From: an uncultured Anaerotruncus sp.
GTDB lineage: Bacteria > Bacillota > Clostridia > Oscillospirales > CAG-272
Length of the DNA stretch: 29,982 nucleotides
Assembly (NCBI GenBank): GCA_905210995.1
Contig: CAJLZE010000023.1
Span: forward strand, 1-29,982
Direction: 5' to 3'
The position numbers and the translations under genes are program-made. Positions 1 to 8,138 of this stretch are shown one piece after another; the stretch's first letter is position 1; each line of letters opens with the position of its first letter. Under the pieces are notes generated by a model, which was not told the origin of the DNA, searched no databases, and saw nothing but the letters and a program-made list of their open reading frames with translations.

Positions 1-4
1 TTAA

Positions 5-1279
5 TCAGTCGATTGTCAGATATTCGTCGCGTCCGGCGCCGACCGATACATACTTGATGTTGGAATCGGTAGCCTTTGCGATATAGCGGATATAATCCTT
101 GGCAGCCTCGGGCAGCTCGTCAAAGCTGCGGCAGCCGGGGATATCGCACTTCCAGCCGGGCAGATACTCATACACCGGCTTTGCGATGTCAAGCTCCTCG
201 CCGGTCGGGAAATCGGTGGTGAGGGTGCCGTTCACATCGTACTTGACGCACACGGGGATGCGGTCAAGGAAGGAAAGCACATCGAGCTTGGTGAGAGCGA
301 TCTCGGTCGCGCCCTGCATCATGATGCCGTATCTCGATGCAACAACGTCAAAGCCGCCGACACGGCGGGGACGTCCGGTCGCTGCGCCGTATTCGTTTCC
401 GGCGCGGCGGAGAGCCTCGCCCTCATCGCCGAACAGCTCGCAGGTGAAGGGACCCGCGCCGACACATGTGGAGTATGCCTTCATGATTCCGACAACGCTG
501 TCAAGCTTCTGTGCGGGAATGCCAGCGCCGATGGGAGCGTATGCAGCAATGGTGGAGGAGGAAGAGGTGTACGGGAAGATACCGAAGTCGATATCGCGGA
601 GCGCGCCGAGCTGAGCCTCGAACATGATCGACTTGCCCGCCTTTACCGCGCTGTTGAGATATACCGTGGTGTCGGTGATATGATCGACAAAGGGACCGCC
701 GAACTTCATCAGCCACTCATATATAGCCTCGGGATCGATGGGATCGGCGCCGTAGCCGTTGTGAACGAGCAGGTTCTTCCACTCGCAAAGACCGACAAGT
801 CTCTTCTTCAGCGCCTCGGGGTGTCTGAGGTCGCCCATGCGGACGGTCTTTTTCATATACTTGTCGCCGTATACGGGACCGATGCCGCGGCGGGTCGAGC
901 CGAACTTGGCGTCGCCGAGTCTGTCCTCTTCAAGGATGTCGAGCTGCTTGTGATAAGGCAGGCAGATCGTAGCGCGATCGCTGATCTTGAGATTTTCGGG
1001 GGTGATGGATATTCCCGCCTCGCGGAGACGTCCGACCTCACCGAAGAGGTGCTCAAGGTCTATGACCATACCGTTGCCCATGACATTGACAGTGCCCTCG
1101 CGAAGAATGCCCGAGGGGAGGAGGTTGAGAATAAACTTTCCCTTGTCGTTCACCACAGTGTGTCCGGCGTTGTTGCCGCCCTGATAACGGACGACCACGT
1201 CATAGTCGGCGGAGAGCAGATCGACCATACGGCCCTTGCCCTCGTCGCCCCAGTTGATGCCTACGATTGCTGTTAACAT
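5..1279 (-). CDS. purA: Adenylosuccinate synthetase
   Basis: Catalyses the GTP-dependent joining of IMP and aspartate to give adenylosuccinate, the first committed step to AMP, in the cytoplasm. The 424-residue length is normal for bacterial PurA. The N-terminal P-loop GDEGKG is at residues 11-16, with the expected catalytic Asp12 and His40 (NNAGHT). The IMP-binding stretch STRRGIGP and the GRPRRVGGFD loop are also present. The ATG at 1279 has a GGGAAGG ribosome site about 8 nt upstream. It lies 37 nt downstream of pyrG on the same strand with no promoter or hairpin between, so the two are probably one transcript. The stop codon is four bases from the window edge, so its terminator is not visible. 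Confidence 0.97.
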   Translation of the reverse strand: MLTAIVGINWGDEGKGRMVDLLSADYDVVVRYQGGNNAGHTVVNDKGKFILNLLPSGILREGTVNVMGNGMVIDLEHLFGEVGRLREAGISITPENLKISDRATICLPYHKQLDILEEDRLGDAKFGSTRRGIGPVYGDKYMKKTVRMGDLRHPEALKKRLVGLCEWKNLLVHNGYGADPIDPEAIYEWLMKFGGPFVDHITDTTVYLNSAVKAGKSIMFEAQLGALRDIDFGIFPYTSSSSTIAAYAPIGAGIPAQKLDSVVGIMKAYSTCVGAGPFTCELFGDEGEALRRAGNEYGAATGRPRRVGGFDVVASRYGIMMQGATEIALTKLDVLSFLDRIPVCVKYDVNGTLTTDFPTGEELDIAKPVYEYLPGWKCDIPGCRSFDELPEAAKDYIRYIAKATDSNIKYVSVGAGRDEYLTID

Positions 1280-1316
1280 TGTTTTATACCTTCCCTGAAT
1301 TAAATTTTGAACGGTT

Positions 1317-2930
1317 TTATTTTCTTCCGTCGCGGTGCTTTACAGCGTCGCCCACAAAGCCGAGGAAAAGCGGATGAGGACGGTTGGGACGGCTCTTGAA
1401 TTCCGGATGGAACTGCACGCCTACACGGAAGTACTCGCCCGGGACCTCGACCGTTTCGACGAGCCTGCCGTCGGGTGAGGTGCCGGATATCCTGAGTCCC
1501 GCCGCCTCAAGCTCGGCGCGGTACTCGTTGTTGAACTCATATCTGTGACGGTGACGCTCGCGGATAAGCCCTGTGCCGTAGCACTTTTCCATTTCGGTGC
1601 CCGCGACTATGTGGCAGGGATAGCTGCCGAGACGAAGCGTGCCGCCCTTGTCGATCTCGTCGTTCTGACCGGGCATAAAGTCGATAACACGGTGAGAGGA
1701 ATTCTCGTTGAATTCACGCGAATCGGCGTCGCTCCAGCCTAGCACATCGCGCGCATATTCGATAACGGCGATCTGCATACCGAGGCAGATGCCGAAATAC
1801 GGAACATTCTTCTCGCGCGCATAGCGTGCCGCAAGTATCATGCCCTCAATGCCGCGGCTGCCGAAACCGCCCGGCACCAGAATGCCGTCGGCAGAGCCGA
1901 GAACGCTGTCGATATTGTCGGCGGTAAGCGTTTCGGAGTCGATCCAATCTATCTTCACTTTGTTGCCGTAGCTGTACCCCGCATGGTGCAGCGCCTCGGC
2001 GACCGAGAGATATGCGTCGTGAAGCTGAACGTATTTGCCGACAAGCGCGATCTTTACCGTATCGCTGCAGCCGCGTATGCGCTCGACAAGCTCCGCCCAC
2101 TCCGAGAGGTCGGGCTTTTTCGCCTCTATGCCGAGCTTACGGCATACGATATCCGAAATATTTGACTTTTCAAGCATCAGTGGCGCCTCGTAAAGCACCG
2201 GCAGCGTTACGTTTTCAATAACGCACTCGGGGCTCACGTTGCAGAACAGCGCTATCTTTGAGAACATACCCTCGTCCTCGATAGGCTCGTCGCAACGGAG
2301 GACGATTATGTCGGGCGAAATGCCCATTCCCTGAAGCTCCTGCACCGAATGCTGCGTCGGCTTTGACTTATGCTCGCCCGACGCGTGCAGATACGGCACG
2401 AGCGTGACATGGATGTAGATCGAATTTTCGCGTCCGACCTCGCGCCCCACCTGTCTTATCGCCTCAAGAAAAGGACGGCTCTCAATGTCGCCGGTCGTGC
2501 CGCCGACCTCGGTGATGACCACATCCGCATTGGTTTTTTTACCGACGCGGTAGATGAAATCCTTTATCTCATTCGTAATGTGAGGTATGACCTGCACCGT
2601 GCTGCCGAGGTATTCGCCGTGGCGCTCCTTGTGCAGAACGTTCGAATAGACCTTGCCCGTCGTCAGGTTCGAATACTTGTTGAGGTCCTCGTCGATGAAT
2701 CTTTCATAGTGACCGAGGTCAAGGTCGGTCTCGGCGCCGTCCTCGGTGACATAGACCTCACCGTGCTGGTAAGGGCTCATCGTACCGGGGTCGACGTTTA
2801 TATAAGGATCGAGCTTCTGAGCCGCTACCTTGAGACCGCGCTCCTTCAGAAGGCGCCCGAGCGACGCCGCCGTAATTCCTTTTCCGAGTCCGGAGACGAC
2901 TCCTCCGGTAACAAAAATGTACTTAGTCAA
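1317..2930 (-). CDS. pyrG: CTP synthase (glutamine-hydrolysing)
   Basis: Converts UTP to CTP using ATP and glutamine. The N-terminal synthetase domain (about 1-265) opens with TKYIFVTGGVVSGLGKG, and the C-terminal class I glutaminase domain (about 295-530) has the nucleophile Cys382 in FGICLGMQ and the His508/Glu510 pair in FHPEF. I place the start at the TTG at 2930 (537 residues). It gives the family's usual M-TKYIFVTGG beginning and has AAGGGA 9 nt upstream, whereas the longer open frame from the TTG at 2948 would put that ribosome site inside the gene. The leader from the predicted promoter is about 105 nt. It has a small hairpin but no U-run, so I see no classical Bacillus-type pyrG attenuator. 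purA follows 37 nt downstream. Confidence 0.96.
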   Translation of the reverse strand: MTKYIFVTGGVVSGLGKGITAASLGRLLKERGLKVAAQKLDPYINVDPGTMSPYQHGEVYVTEDGAETDLDLGHYERFIDEDLNKYSNLTTGKVYSNVLHKERHGEYLGSTVQVIPHITNEIKDFIYRVGKKTNADVVITEVGGTTGDIESRPFLEAIRQVGREVGRENSIYIHVTLVPYLHASGEHKSKPTQHSVQELQGMGISPDIIVLRCDEPIEDEGMFSKIALFCNVSPECVIENVTLPVLYEAPLMLEKSNISDIVCRKLGIEAKKPDLSEWAELVERIRGCSDTVKIALVGKYVQLHDAYLSVAEALHHAGYSYGNKVKIDWIDSETLTADNIDSVLGSADGILVPGGFGSRGIEGMILAARYAREKNVPYFGICLGMQIAVIEYARDVLGWSDADSREFNENSSHRVIDFMPGQNDEIDKGGTLRLGSYPCHIVAGTEMEKCYGTGLIRERHRHRYEFNNEYRAELEAAGLRISGTSPDGRLVETVEVPGEYFRVGVQFHPEFKSRPNRPHPLFLGFVGDAVKHRDGRK

Positions 2931-3041
2931 AAGCTCACATCCCTTCAAATATGCAATTTATTTATCGCCGTGTTTCATTTTCGTCGCTCCGCACGTCTTT
3001 TCGACGCAGCGCAGCGCAAAAACCACACAACTGAATATTTT

Positions 3042-3070
3042 ATCATAAAAACCGTCAGAGTACAAGTCAA
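3042..3070 (-). promoter_or_regulatory. Predicted sigma-A promoter for pyrG-purA
   Basis: On the minus strand, TTGACT (3070-3065) and TATGAT (3047-3042) are separated by 17 nt. This is a close match to the housekeeping consensus in the gap upstream of pyrG. Transcription would start near 3035. Confidence 0.6.
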
Positions 3071-3146
3071 ATCCGAAAAAAATCGGCTTTTTTATGCAAA
3101 AATCCACGGCGTCGCAAGCGCATATTTTCGGTCACAATGCACAGCC

Positions 3147-4463
3147 TTATCCGAGAGTGTACTTTCCGCCCCCGCAAAAGACGAGGCTTCTGCCGAAAAA
3201 CTCCGCGAGCGCGCGGCAGAGAAAGTCGGTATCGAGTGCGCCCGCAGTTTCAAACGACGAATGCATCGCAAGCTGTGCAAGACCGATATCAACGGTATTC
3301 AGCGACACCTGAGTGTTTGCGATATTGCCGAGCGTCGAGCCGCCGGGCATGTCGGCACGGTTGGCATAGTACTGCACCGGCACATCCGCAGCCTCACAGA
3401 CAAGGCGGAAGAGCGCTGCCGACACAGCGTCGGAGGTATAGCGCTGATTTGCGTTGTACTTTATCACAATGCCGCGGTTCATGTACACCGAATGGTTGCG
3501 GTCGGCAAATTCGGGATGGTTGGGATGCACGGCGTGAGCGTTGTCGCACGAAACAAGGAAGCTGTTTGCGATGTGTCTGCGATGCCCCGCGGGGTCAAGC
3601 CCCGCCGCGGCGCTCACGCGCTCAAGCACGTCGGAAAGGAAGGTGGATGCCGCGCCCTGCTTTGTCTGGCTGCCGACTTCCTCGTTGTCAAAGAGGCAGT
3701 ACACCGGCACGGAGGCAGCGGTCATCCCCTCTCCGCACGCGGAGATGAAGGCGCAAAGCGACGCATACGCGCACTGGAGGTCGTCGAGTCTCGGCGCGGA
3801 GATAAGCGTGCCCCACTCAACTCCCGCCTGCGTGTTGTAGACCGAGATGTCGGTAGTGAGTATATCCTTTTCGTCAACGCCGGCAGCAGCAGCCACACGC
3901 GCCCGGAGCGTTTCCGTTCCGTCGCCGCCGAGGCAGTAAAGCGGCAGCATATCCACCGCAGCGTTGAAGGACGCGCCGTCATTTGCGTTGCGGTTCATGT
4001 GTATCGCAACATTCGGTATTATCGCCACAGGCTCGCGCAGATCTACGTTCTTTATCTCAATGCCGTCGGCAGTGCGCACAGTTATGCGGCCCGCGACCGA
4101 CAGCGGGCGATCCATCCAGCTCGAGCAGAGCATTCCGCCGTATTTTTCGGTCGAAAAGCGGACATAATCCTTACCGTCCAGCAGCGCGTTCTCTTTGATC
4201 CTGAACGCGGGGCTGTCGCCGTGCGCGGCTGTCATCATATATCCGTTGAAGTCGCCCTCGGGAAACCGGAACGCTATCAGCGACGATCCGTTGCGGGTCA
4301 CATAATAGCCCTCCCCCGCAGAGAGCTGCCATTCGCCGCTCTCGCAAAGCTCGGAAAAGCCCGCAGCCTCAAGCATTTTTGCGGCGTTTGCCACGGAATG
4401 AAACGCCGTTGGCGATGCGCCGATGAAATCAAAGAGCCCCTTGTTTATATTATTGTTGTTCAT
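3147..4463 (-). CDS. apeB: M18 family aminopeptidase (aspartyl/other N-terminal residues)
   Basis: A cytoplasmic dinuclear zinc aminopeptidase of family M18 that trims N-terminal residues from peptides. All the metal and catalytic motifs are visible: His81 in AHGDSP, the bridging Asp in RLDD (226-227), the Glu pair in DNEEVGS (261-262), Asp307 in CDNAHAVHPN and His401 in AMHSSFE. The 438-residue length is usual for the family. The ATG at 4463 has AGGAGA about 7 nt upstream. It stands alone, divergent from azlC. The 5' leader contains the inverted repeat at 4488-4519. No strong terminator is seen after the stop, only an AT-rich weak hairpin near 3076-3098. I cannot determine the exact residue preference from sequence. 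Confidence 0.94.
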   Translation of the reverse strand: MNNNNINKGLFDFIGASPTAFHSVANAAKMLEAAGFSELCESGEWQLSAGEGYYVTRNGSSLIAFRFPEGDFNGYMMTAAHGDSPAFRIKENALLDGKDYVRFSTEKYGGMLCSSWMDRPLSVAGRITVRTADGIEIKNVDLREPVAIIPNVAIHMNRNANDGASFNAAVDMLPLYCLGGDGTETLRARVAAAAGVDEKDILTTDISVYNTQAGVEWGTLISAPRLDDLQCAYASLCAFISACGEGMTAASVPVYCLFDNEEVGSQTKQGAASTFLSDVLERVSAAAGLDPAGHRRHIANSFLVSCDNAHAVHPNHPEFADRNHSVYMNRGIVIKYNANQRYTSDAVSAALFRLVCEAADVPVQYYANRADMPGGSTLGNIANTQVSLNTVDIGLAQLAMHSSFETAGALDTDFLCRALAEFFGRSLVFCGGGKYTLG

Positions 4464-4487
4464 GAGCCGTCTCCTATAAAAAGTACT

Positions 4488-4519
4488 CCGAAACGGCTGC
4501 TTTTCAGCCGTTTTTTCGG
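4488..4519 (+). terminator. Hairpin with U-run between divergent apeB and azlC
   Basis: CGGCTG (4494-4499), a 5-nt loop and CAGCCG (4505-4510) are followed by six T, giving an intrinsic-terminator shape on the plus strand only. Flanking CCGAAA and TTTCGG extend the pairing. No plus-strand gene lies upstream, so it would stop stray or antisense transcription before the azlC promoter. On the minus strand it would form a hairpin in the apeB leader without a U-run. Confidence 0.5.
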
Positions 4520-4532
4520 TGAAATATAACGA

Positions 4533-4561
4533 TTTACTTCCGGTGCCGCGTGTGCTATAAT
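4533..4561 (+). promoter_or_regulatory. Predicted promoter for azlC-azlD (first copy)
   Basis: TTTACT (4533-4538) and TATAAT (4556-4561) are separated by exactly 17 nt. The expected start point is near 4568, about 25 nt before the ATG at 4593. This placement also rules out the in-frame GTG at 4563 as a start. Confidence 0.65.
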
Positions 4562-4592
4562 AGTGTCAAATACTCACCGGATAATATTTAAA

Positions 4593-5324
4593 ATGAAGAA
4601 AACAAAAACTGAGATCAAACGCATCTTCCGCGAGGGAATGCGCGACGGTATGCCCATCGGGCTCGGATATTTTGCCGTTGCGTTTTCTCTCGGCATCGCC
4701 GCGCGCGCCGCGGGACTCAGCGTCACCGCCGCAACGCTCGCCAGTCTTCTCTGCAACGCCTCTGCCGGCGAATATGCGGGCTTTACCGTTATCGCCGCAA
4801 ACGCGTCGTATATCGAGATGGCGGCTATCACTCTTGTCGCAAACGCGCGCTACATACTTATGAGCTGCGCCATGAGCCAGCGCTTTTCGCCCGACACGCG
4901 CACCGTTCACCGCCTCATAATGGGTTTTGACACGACCGACGAGCTTTTCGGCATCGCCATGGCGCGTCCCGGCGCACTTGAACCCGCCTATACATACGGC
5001 GCAATGCTCGTATCGGTGCCGCTTTGGGCTGCGGGGACCGCACTCGGCACAGCCGCGGGGAGCATACTGCCCGACGCGGTCGTGACCGCGCTCGGCGTTG
5101 CGCTTTACGGAATGTTCCTTGCGATAATCATTCCTCCGGCAAGGCGCGACCGCGTTATCTGCGGCACGGTGGCAGTGTCCTTTGCCGCATCGTTTGCCAT
5201 GTCGCGGCTGCCCCTGGTGTCAGCAATATCCGAGGGAACGCGCACCGTCATCCTCACGCTCATAATAGCGTCGGCGGCTGCGCTGCTCTTCCCGCGCTCC
5301 GAAAGCGAGGACGAGAAACAATGA
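4593..5324 (+). CDS. azlC: AzlC family branched-chain amino acid exporter, large subunit (copy 1)
   Basis: Multi-spanning membrane protein of the AzlC family, which with AzlD exports branched-chain amino acids and analogues such as azaleucine. It is about 243 residues with several hydrophobic segments. The family-typical opening FREGMRDGMPIGLGYFAVAFSLGIAA and the LCNASAGEYA and NARYILMS segments (AzlC proteins usually have a similar N-R-H/Y motif) are visible. I chose the ATG at 4593 because the alternative GTG at 4563 lies on the promoter -10. The ribosome site is weak (GGAT about 11 nt upstream). The stop overlaps the azlD start as ATGA (5321-5324), indicating translational coupling. A second, distinct azlC-azlD pair lies at 26627-27663. 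Confidence 0.9.
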   Translation: MKKTKTEIKRIFREGMRDGMPIGLGYFAVAFSLGIAARAAGLSVTAATLASLLCNASAGEYAGFTVIAANASYIEMAAITLVANARYILMSCAMSQRFSPDTRTVHRLIMGFDTTDELFGIAMARPGALEPAYTYGAMLVSVPLWAAGTALGTAAGSILPDAVVTALGVALYGMFLAIIIPPARRDRVICGTVAVSFAASFAMSRLPLVSAISEGTRTVILTLIIASAAALLFPRSESEDEKQ

Positions 5325-5638
5325 AACACAATGTTTATGTATACATTCTCGTAATGGCGGCAGTGACGTTTGCCGTGCGCGTGCTGCCGATGACACTTAT
5401 CCGCAAAAAGATCACAAACCACTTTCTGCGCTCGTTTCTTTACTACGTCCCGTATGTGACGCTTGCGGTCATGACCTTTCCGGCGATCGTTGATGCCGCG
5501 GGGAACCCGATAGCGGGCGTTATCGCCCTCATCGTCGGCGTCGTCGCCGCATGGTTCGGCGCGGGGCTCTTCCCCGTCGCCGTGTCATGCTGCGCCGTGG
5601 TGCTCATCTCAGAGATCATCACGCACTTCGTCCGCTGA
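5321..5638 (+). CDS. azlD: AzlD family branched-chain amino acid exporter, small subunit (copy 1)
   Basis: Small membrane partner of AzlC, 105 residues with about four hydrophobic segments. The family-typical RVLPMTLIRKKI motif is near residues 18-29, followed by FLYYVPYVTLAVMTFPAI. It starts inside the azlC stop (ATGA overlap), so it is made from the same message. It ends 3 nt before the convergent mutarotase gene, and no terminator fits between them, so the two transcripts probably overlap. Substrate identity is known only for the family, not from this sequence. Confidence 0.9.
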   Translation: MKHNVYVYILVMAAVTFAVRVLPMTLIRKKITNHFLRSFLYYVPYVTLAVMTFPAIVDAAGNPIAGVIALIVGVVAAWFGAGLFPVAVSCCAVVLISEIITHFVR

Positions 5639-5641
5639 GAG

Positions 5642-6538
5642 TCATTCAAGCGTTATATCAAACTCAAATCCCGCGCTTTCGCCGGGCATGAGGTGATACA
5701 TACCCTCACGGCGCGTCAGATCGTCATACACCGTGTCGTCTCCGTCGCGCGACGGGATGCCCTGCCACGGTTCAAGGCAGAGGAATGGCGCGCTGTCGCT
5801 GTAACGCGTCTGCCAGAAGCCGTAATAGTTTGCGTCGGGGCTCGTTACCGTAACGCTTCTCGGCGATACCGTAGAACCGAGAGTTGCGGATTTCACACCG
5901 CAGAGCACAACGGCGTCGTCATCGAACAGGTGATGGGTGAGCTTGAATCTGCCCTCACCGTCAAGCGGGAACGGCTGCCTTTCGGAGGTGACAAAGCAGG
6001 TGTCCGAGAAGATCATTCTCTCGGGCGCCTTTTTGTCGTTAACGCGCACATAAAGGCTGTCAAAATCGGTAACGCCGCCGTCCGCATCGGGCAGCACAAA
6101 GCCCGGATGACCGCCGAAGGCGCACCATAGCTCGTCCTTTGCGACAGCTTTTATCTTTATGTGCAGAGTATTGCCGTCAAGAGTAAGCGTCTGGGTAAAG
6201 CGGAAGCCGAAGGGATACTGCGCCAGAGACTCCGGGCTTTCCTCAAGCACCGTCTCGGCACTGCTCTCCGACGTTTTCGTGATCTTATGCTCAAGGCGCG
6301 GCGCAAAACCGTGGCAGCGCATCTCATATTTCTTGCCCTTGTAGGTATAAGCGCCGCCGCGAAGCCTGCCGACTATCGGAAAGAGCAGCGGCGAACGCCC
6401 GCTCCAGTATTCGGGCAGTCCCTGCCAGAAGTATTCGATAAATTTGCCGTCCTCTATCCTGCCGAGAGACTGTATCTCGCCGCCGACGGGCGATATCTCC
6501 GCGCGCAGCGTGCCGTTTTCGATAACTGTGTTTTTCAT
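5642..6538 (-). CDS. Aldose 1-epimerase family protein (LacX-like mutarotase)
   Basis: A galactose-mutarotase-fold protein of the LacX-like subgroup, expected to interconvert alpha and beta anomers of an aldose in the cytoplasm. Markers are SPLLFPIVGRL, the CHGFAP His, the GGHPGF segment and the late CLEPWQGIPSR containing the family's Glu. I place the start at the ATG at 6538 (298 residues), because AGGTGAG lies 7 nt upstream; an in-frame GTG four codons earlier would overlap that ribosome site. The gene stands alone, divergent from spoVAD and convergent with azlD. There is no sugar operon around it, so the substrate cannot be inferred. Confidence 0.88.
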   Translation of the reverse strand: MKNTVIENGTLRAEISPVGGEIQSLGRIEDGKFIEYFWQGLPEYWSGRSPLLFPIVGRLRGGAYTYKGKKYEMRCHGFAPRLEHKITKTSESSAETVLEESPESLAQYPFGFRFTQTLTLDGNTLHIKIKAVAKDELWCAFGGHPGFVLPDADGGVTDFDSLYVRVNDKKAPERMIFSDTCFVTSERQPFPLDGEGRFKLTHHLFDDDAVVLCGVKSATLGSTVSPRSVTVTSPDANYYGFWQTRYSDSAPFLCLEPWQGIPSRDGDDTVYDDLTRREGMYHLMPGESAGFEFDITLE

Positions 6539-6586
6539 ATTGCAACTCACCTTTCCCGGATATGTCCGGTATTATATCCGCCATTC

Positions 6587-6615
6587 ATTTTACCATTTCG
6601 CAAGGTATAAATCAA
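6587..6615 (-). promoter_or_regulatory. Possible promoter for the mutarotase gene
   Basis: Minus-strand TTGATT (6615-6610) and TAAAAT (6592-6587) are separated by 17 nt. A TATAAT at 6576-6571 is an alternative -10 but has no matching -35. No convincing sigma-G promoter was found for the divergent spoVAD; CATTTTA at 6586-6592 fits a sigma-G -10 but lacks a good -35. Confidence 0.4.
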
Positions 6616-6693
6616 TACGAAAAGGTAAAAAATATAGCCGTAATGAAAAAGTTCCGCCGTTTTTGCTTCGGCGGACGGCAAAGGCGGTATGAC

Positions 6694-7725
6694 ATGAGCA
6701 GAAAAAAAGGCGGCACGGTAAAAACCCTCGGCGCGGCGATACTTGCGGCGTCAAGCGCGGTCGGCAAAAAAGAAAAAGAGGGGCCGCTCGGCGATCTTTT
6801 TGATTTTTCGGATCCGACCGACCGTTTCGGTCAGAAAACGTGGGAAAGATCCGAAAGCGAGATGCAGCGCATAGTCTTTTCGGGCGCTGCGGGCAAGCTG
6901 GGCATCGGCGAGGAGGACATTGACGCGGTCTTTGCGGGCGACCTGCTCAATCAGTGCGTCGGCTCGGCTTACGGGCTGCTTCAGTTCGACATCCCGTATT
7001 TCGGGCTTTACGGCGCGTGCTCGACCTGCGCAGAGGGGCTCACCCTCGCCGCAATGACGGTCAGCGCGGGGCTTTACCGCCGCGCAGCCTCGGTCACATC
7101 GTCTCACAACGCCTCGGCCGAGCGGCAATACCGCAATCCCCTCGAATACGGCGGCCAGCGCCCGCCTACGGCACAGTGGACCGTCACCGGCGCGGGTGCG
7201 TTCATCGTCGGAAAGGCGTGCGGCGATGCCTCGGCTCTTATTGCCGACGTCATGCCGGGCGTTGTGGTCGAAAAAGGAATAAAAGACGCCGCCAACATGG
7301 GTGCGGCAATGGCTCCCGCGGCGGCGGACACCGTGCTGCGGTATCTTGACGAAAACGGCAAAAAGCCCGCCGATTTTGACCTCATCGTGACCGGCGACCT
7401 CGGCTTCGAGGGCAACTCGATACTGCACGACCTGCTTGCCGTCGCCGGTGCGGAAACGGCGCGCACGGGGCTTCTCACCGACTGCGGCATGATGATATTC
7501 GACCGCGAGCGGCAGGATGTACACTCCGGCGGCTCGGGCTGCGGCTGCTCGGCGGCAGTGCTTGCGGCATATCTGCTGCCCCGTCTCAAAAGCGGAATGC
7601 TGAAGAACATTCTTTTTATCGGCACGGGCGCGATGATGAGCCCCTCGAGCACCAAGCAAGGCGAGGCGATACCCGCCGTGGCGCATCTCGTGCACCTGAC
7701 GTCGCCGTCGGGAGGCTCAAGATAA
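6694..7725 (+). CDS. spoVAD: Stage V sporulation protein AD
   Basis: Thiolase-fold protein of the SpoVA channel complex. In Bacillus it binds dipicolinic acid and is needed for its uptake into the developing spore and release during germination. Diagnostic family segments are KEKEGPLGDLF, FAGDLLNQCVGSAYGLLQ, FGLYGACSTCAEG, SSHNASAERQYRNPLEYGGQ, AMAPAAADT, VTGDLG and GGSGCGCSA. The ATG at 6694 (343 residues) is preceded by AAAGGCGG at a good distance and matches the length of known SpoVAD. Upstream in-frame codons, including an ATG at 6643, give an unusual basic extension. A hairpin (TCCGCCG/CGGCGGA, 6653-6675) sits in the leader. spoVAE follows with a 1-nt overlap. spoVAC, usually the gene before spoVAD, is not here. 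Confidence 0.94.
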   Translation: MSRKKGGTVKTLGAAILAASSAVGKKEKEGPLGDLFDFSDPTDRFGQKTWERSESEMQRIVFSGAAGKLGIGEEDIDAVFAGDLLNQCVGSAYGLLQFDIPYFGLYGACSTCAEGLTLAAMTVSAGLYRRAASVTSSHNASAERQYRNPLEYGGQRPPTAQWTVTGAGAFIVGKACGDASALIADVMPGVVVEKGIKDAANMGAAMAPAAADTVLRYLDENGKKPADFDLIVTGDLGFEGNSILHDLLAVAGAETARTGLLTDCGMMIFDRERQDVHSGGSGCGCSAAVLAAYLLPRLKSGMLKNILFIGTGAMMSPSSTKQGEAIPAVAHLVHLTSPSGGSR

Positions 7726-8093
7726 TGAAATTTGCAATGGATATATTCCGCGCTTTCGTTGTCGGCGGCATTTTCTGCGTGATAGCGCAGGTGCTCATCG
7801 ACAAAACAAAGCTGACTCCGGCGCGCATACTTGTCGCATACGTCGTTGCGGGCGTGCTGCTGGGAGCCGTGGGGCTTTATGCTCCGCTTGCCGAATTTGC
7901 GGGCGCCGGCGCAACGACTCCCCTCACGGGCTTCGGCTTTCTCATCGCCAAGGGGATAAAAAAAGCCGTAGGTGAGCGCGGTCTGCTCGGCGTGCTTACA
8001 GGCGCACTTACCGCAGCGTCGGGCGGCACCGCCGCCGCGCTGATATTCGGCTTTATCGCCGCCTGCATCACGGGCAGCAAGCCGAAATCCTAA
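7725..8093 (+). CDS. spoVAE: Stage V sporulation protein AE (AEb type)
   Basis: Small inner-spore-membrane protein of the SpoVA dipicolinate channel. It has 122 residues and about four hydrophobic segments. The family marks are FVVGGIFCVIAQVLIDKT at the N-terminus, PLTGFG in the middle and GLLGVLTGALTAASGGTAAAL. The ATG overlaps the spoVAD stop by one base (TAATG), with GGAGG about 9 nt upstream. It is the last gene of the unit. The following hairpin at 8105-8135 has its T-run on the other strand, so termination on this strand is uncertain. Confidence 0.93.
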   Translation: MKFAMDIFRAFVVGGIFCVIAQVLIDKTKLTPARILVAYVVAGVLLGAVGLYAPLAEFAGAGATTPLTGFGFLIAKGIKKAVGERGLLGVLTGALTAASGGTAAALIFGFIAACITGSKPKS

Positions 8094-8104
8094 AGATAAC
8101 GGAT

Positions 8105-8135
8105 AAAAAACATCTCCGGACTTTTGTCCGGAGAT
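8105..8135 (-). terminator. Intrinsic terminator for coaW
   Basis: A perfect 10-bp stem (ATCTCCGGAC, 8112-8121, with GTCCGGAGAT, 8126-8135) and a 4-nt loop, followed on the minus strand by G and six T. It lies 4 nt beyond the coaW stop and may also slow transcription arriving from spoVAE. Confidence 0.85.
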
Positions 8136-8138
8136 ACT

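Noticed and set aside
2370..4529. Plus-strand open frame of 719 codons
   Set aside because: It runs antisense through pyrG and apeB, both recognised enzymes. It has no ribosome site or recognisable domain, and long antisense frames are expected in G+C-rich coding DNA.
6751..7695. Minus-strand open frame of 314 codons opposite spoVAD
   Set aside because: It is antisense to an unmistakable SpoVAD and has no domain or start signal.
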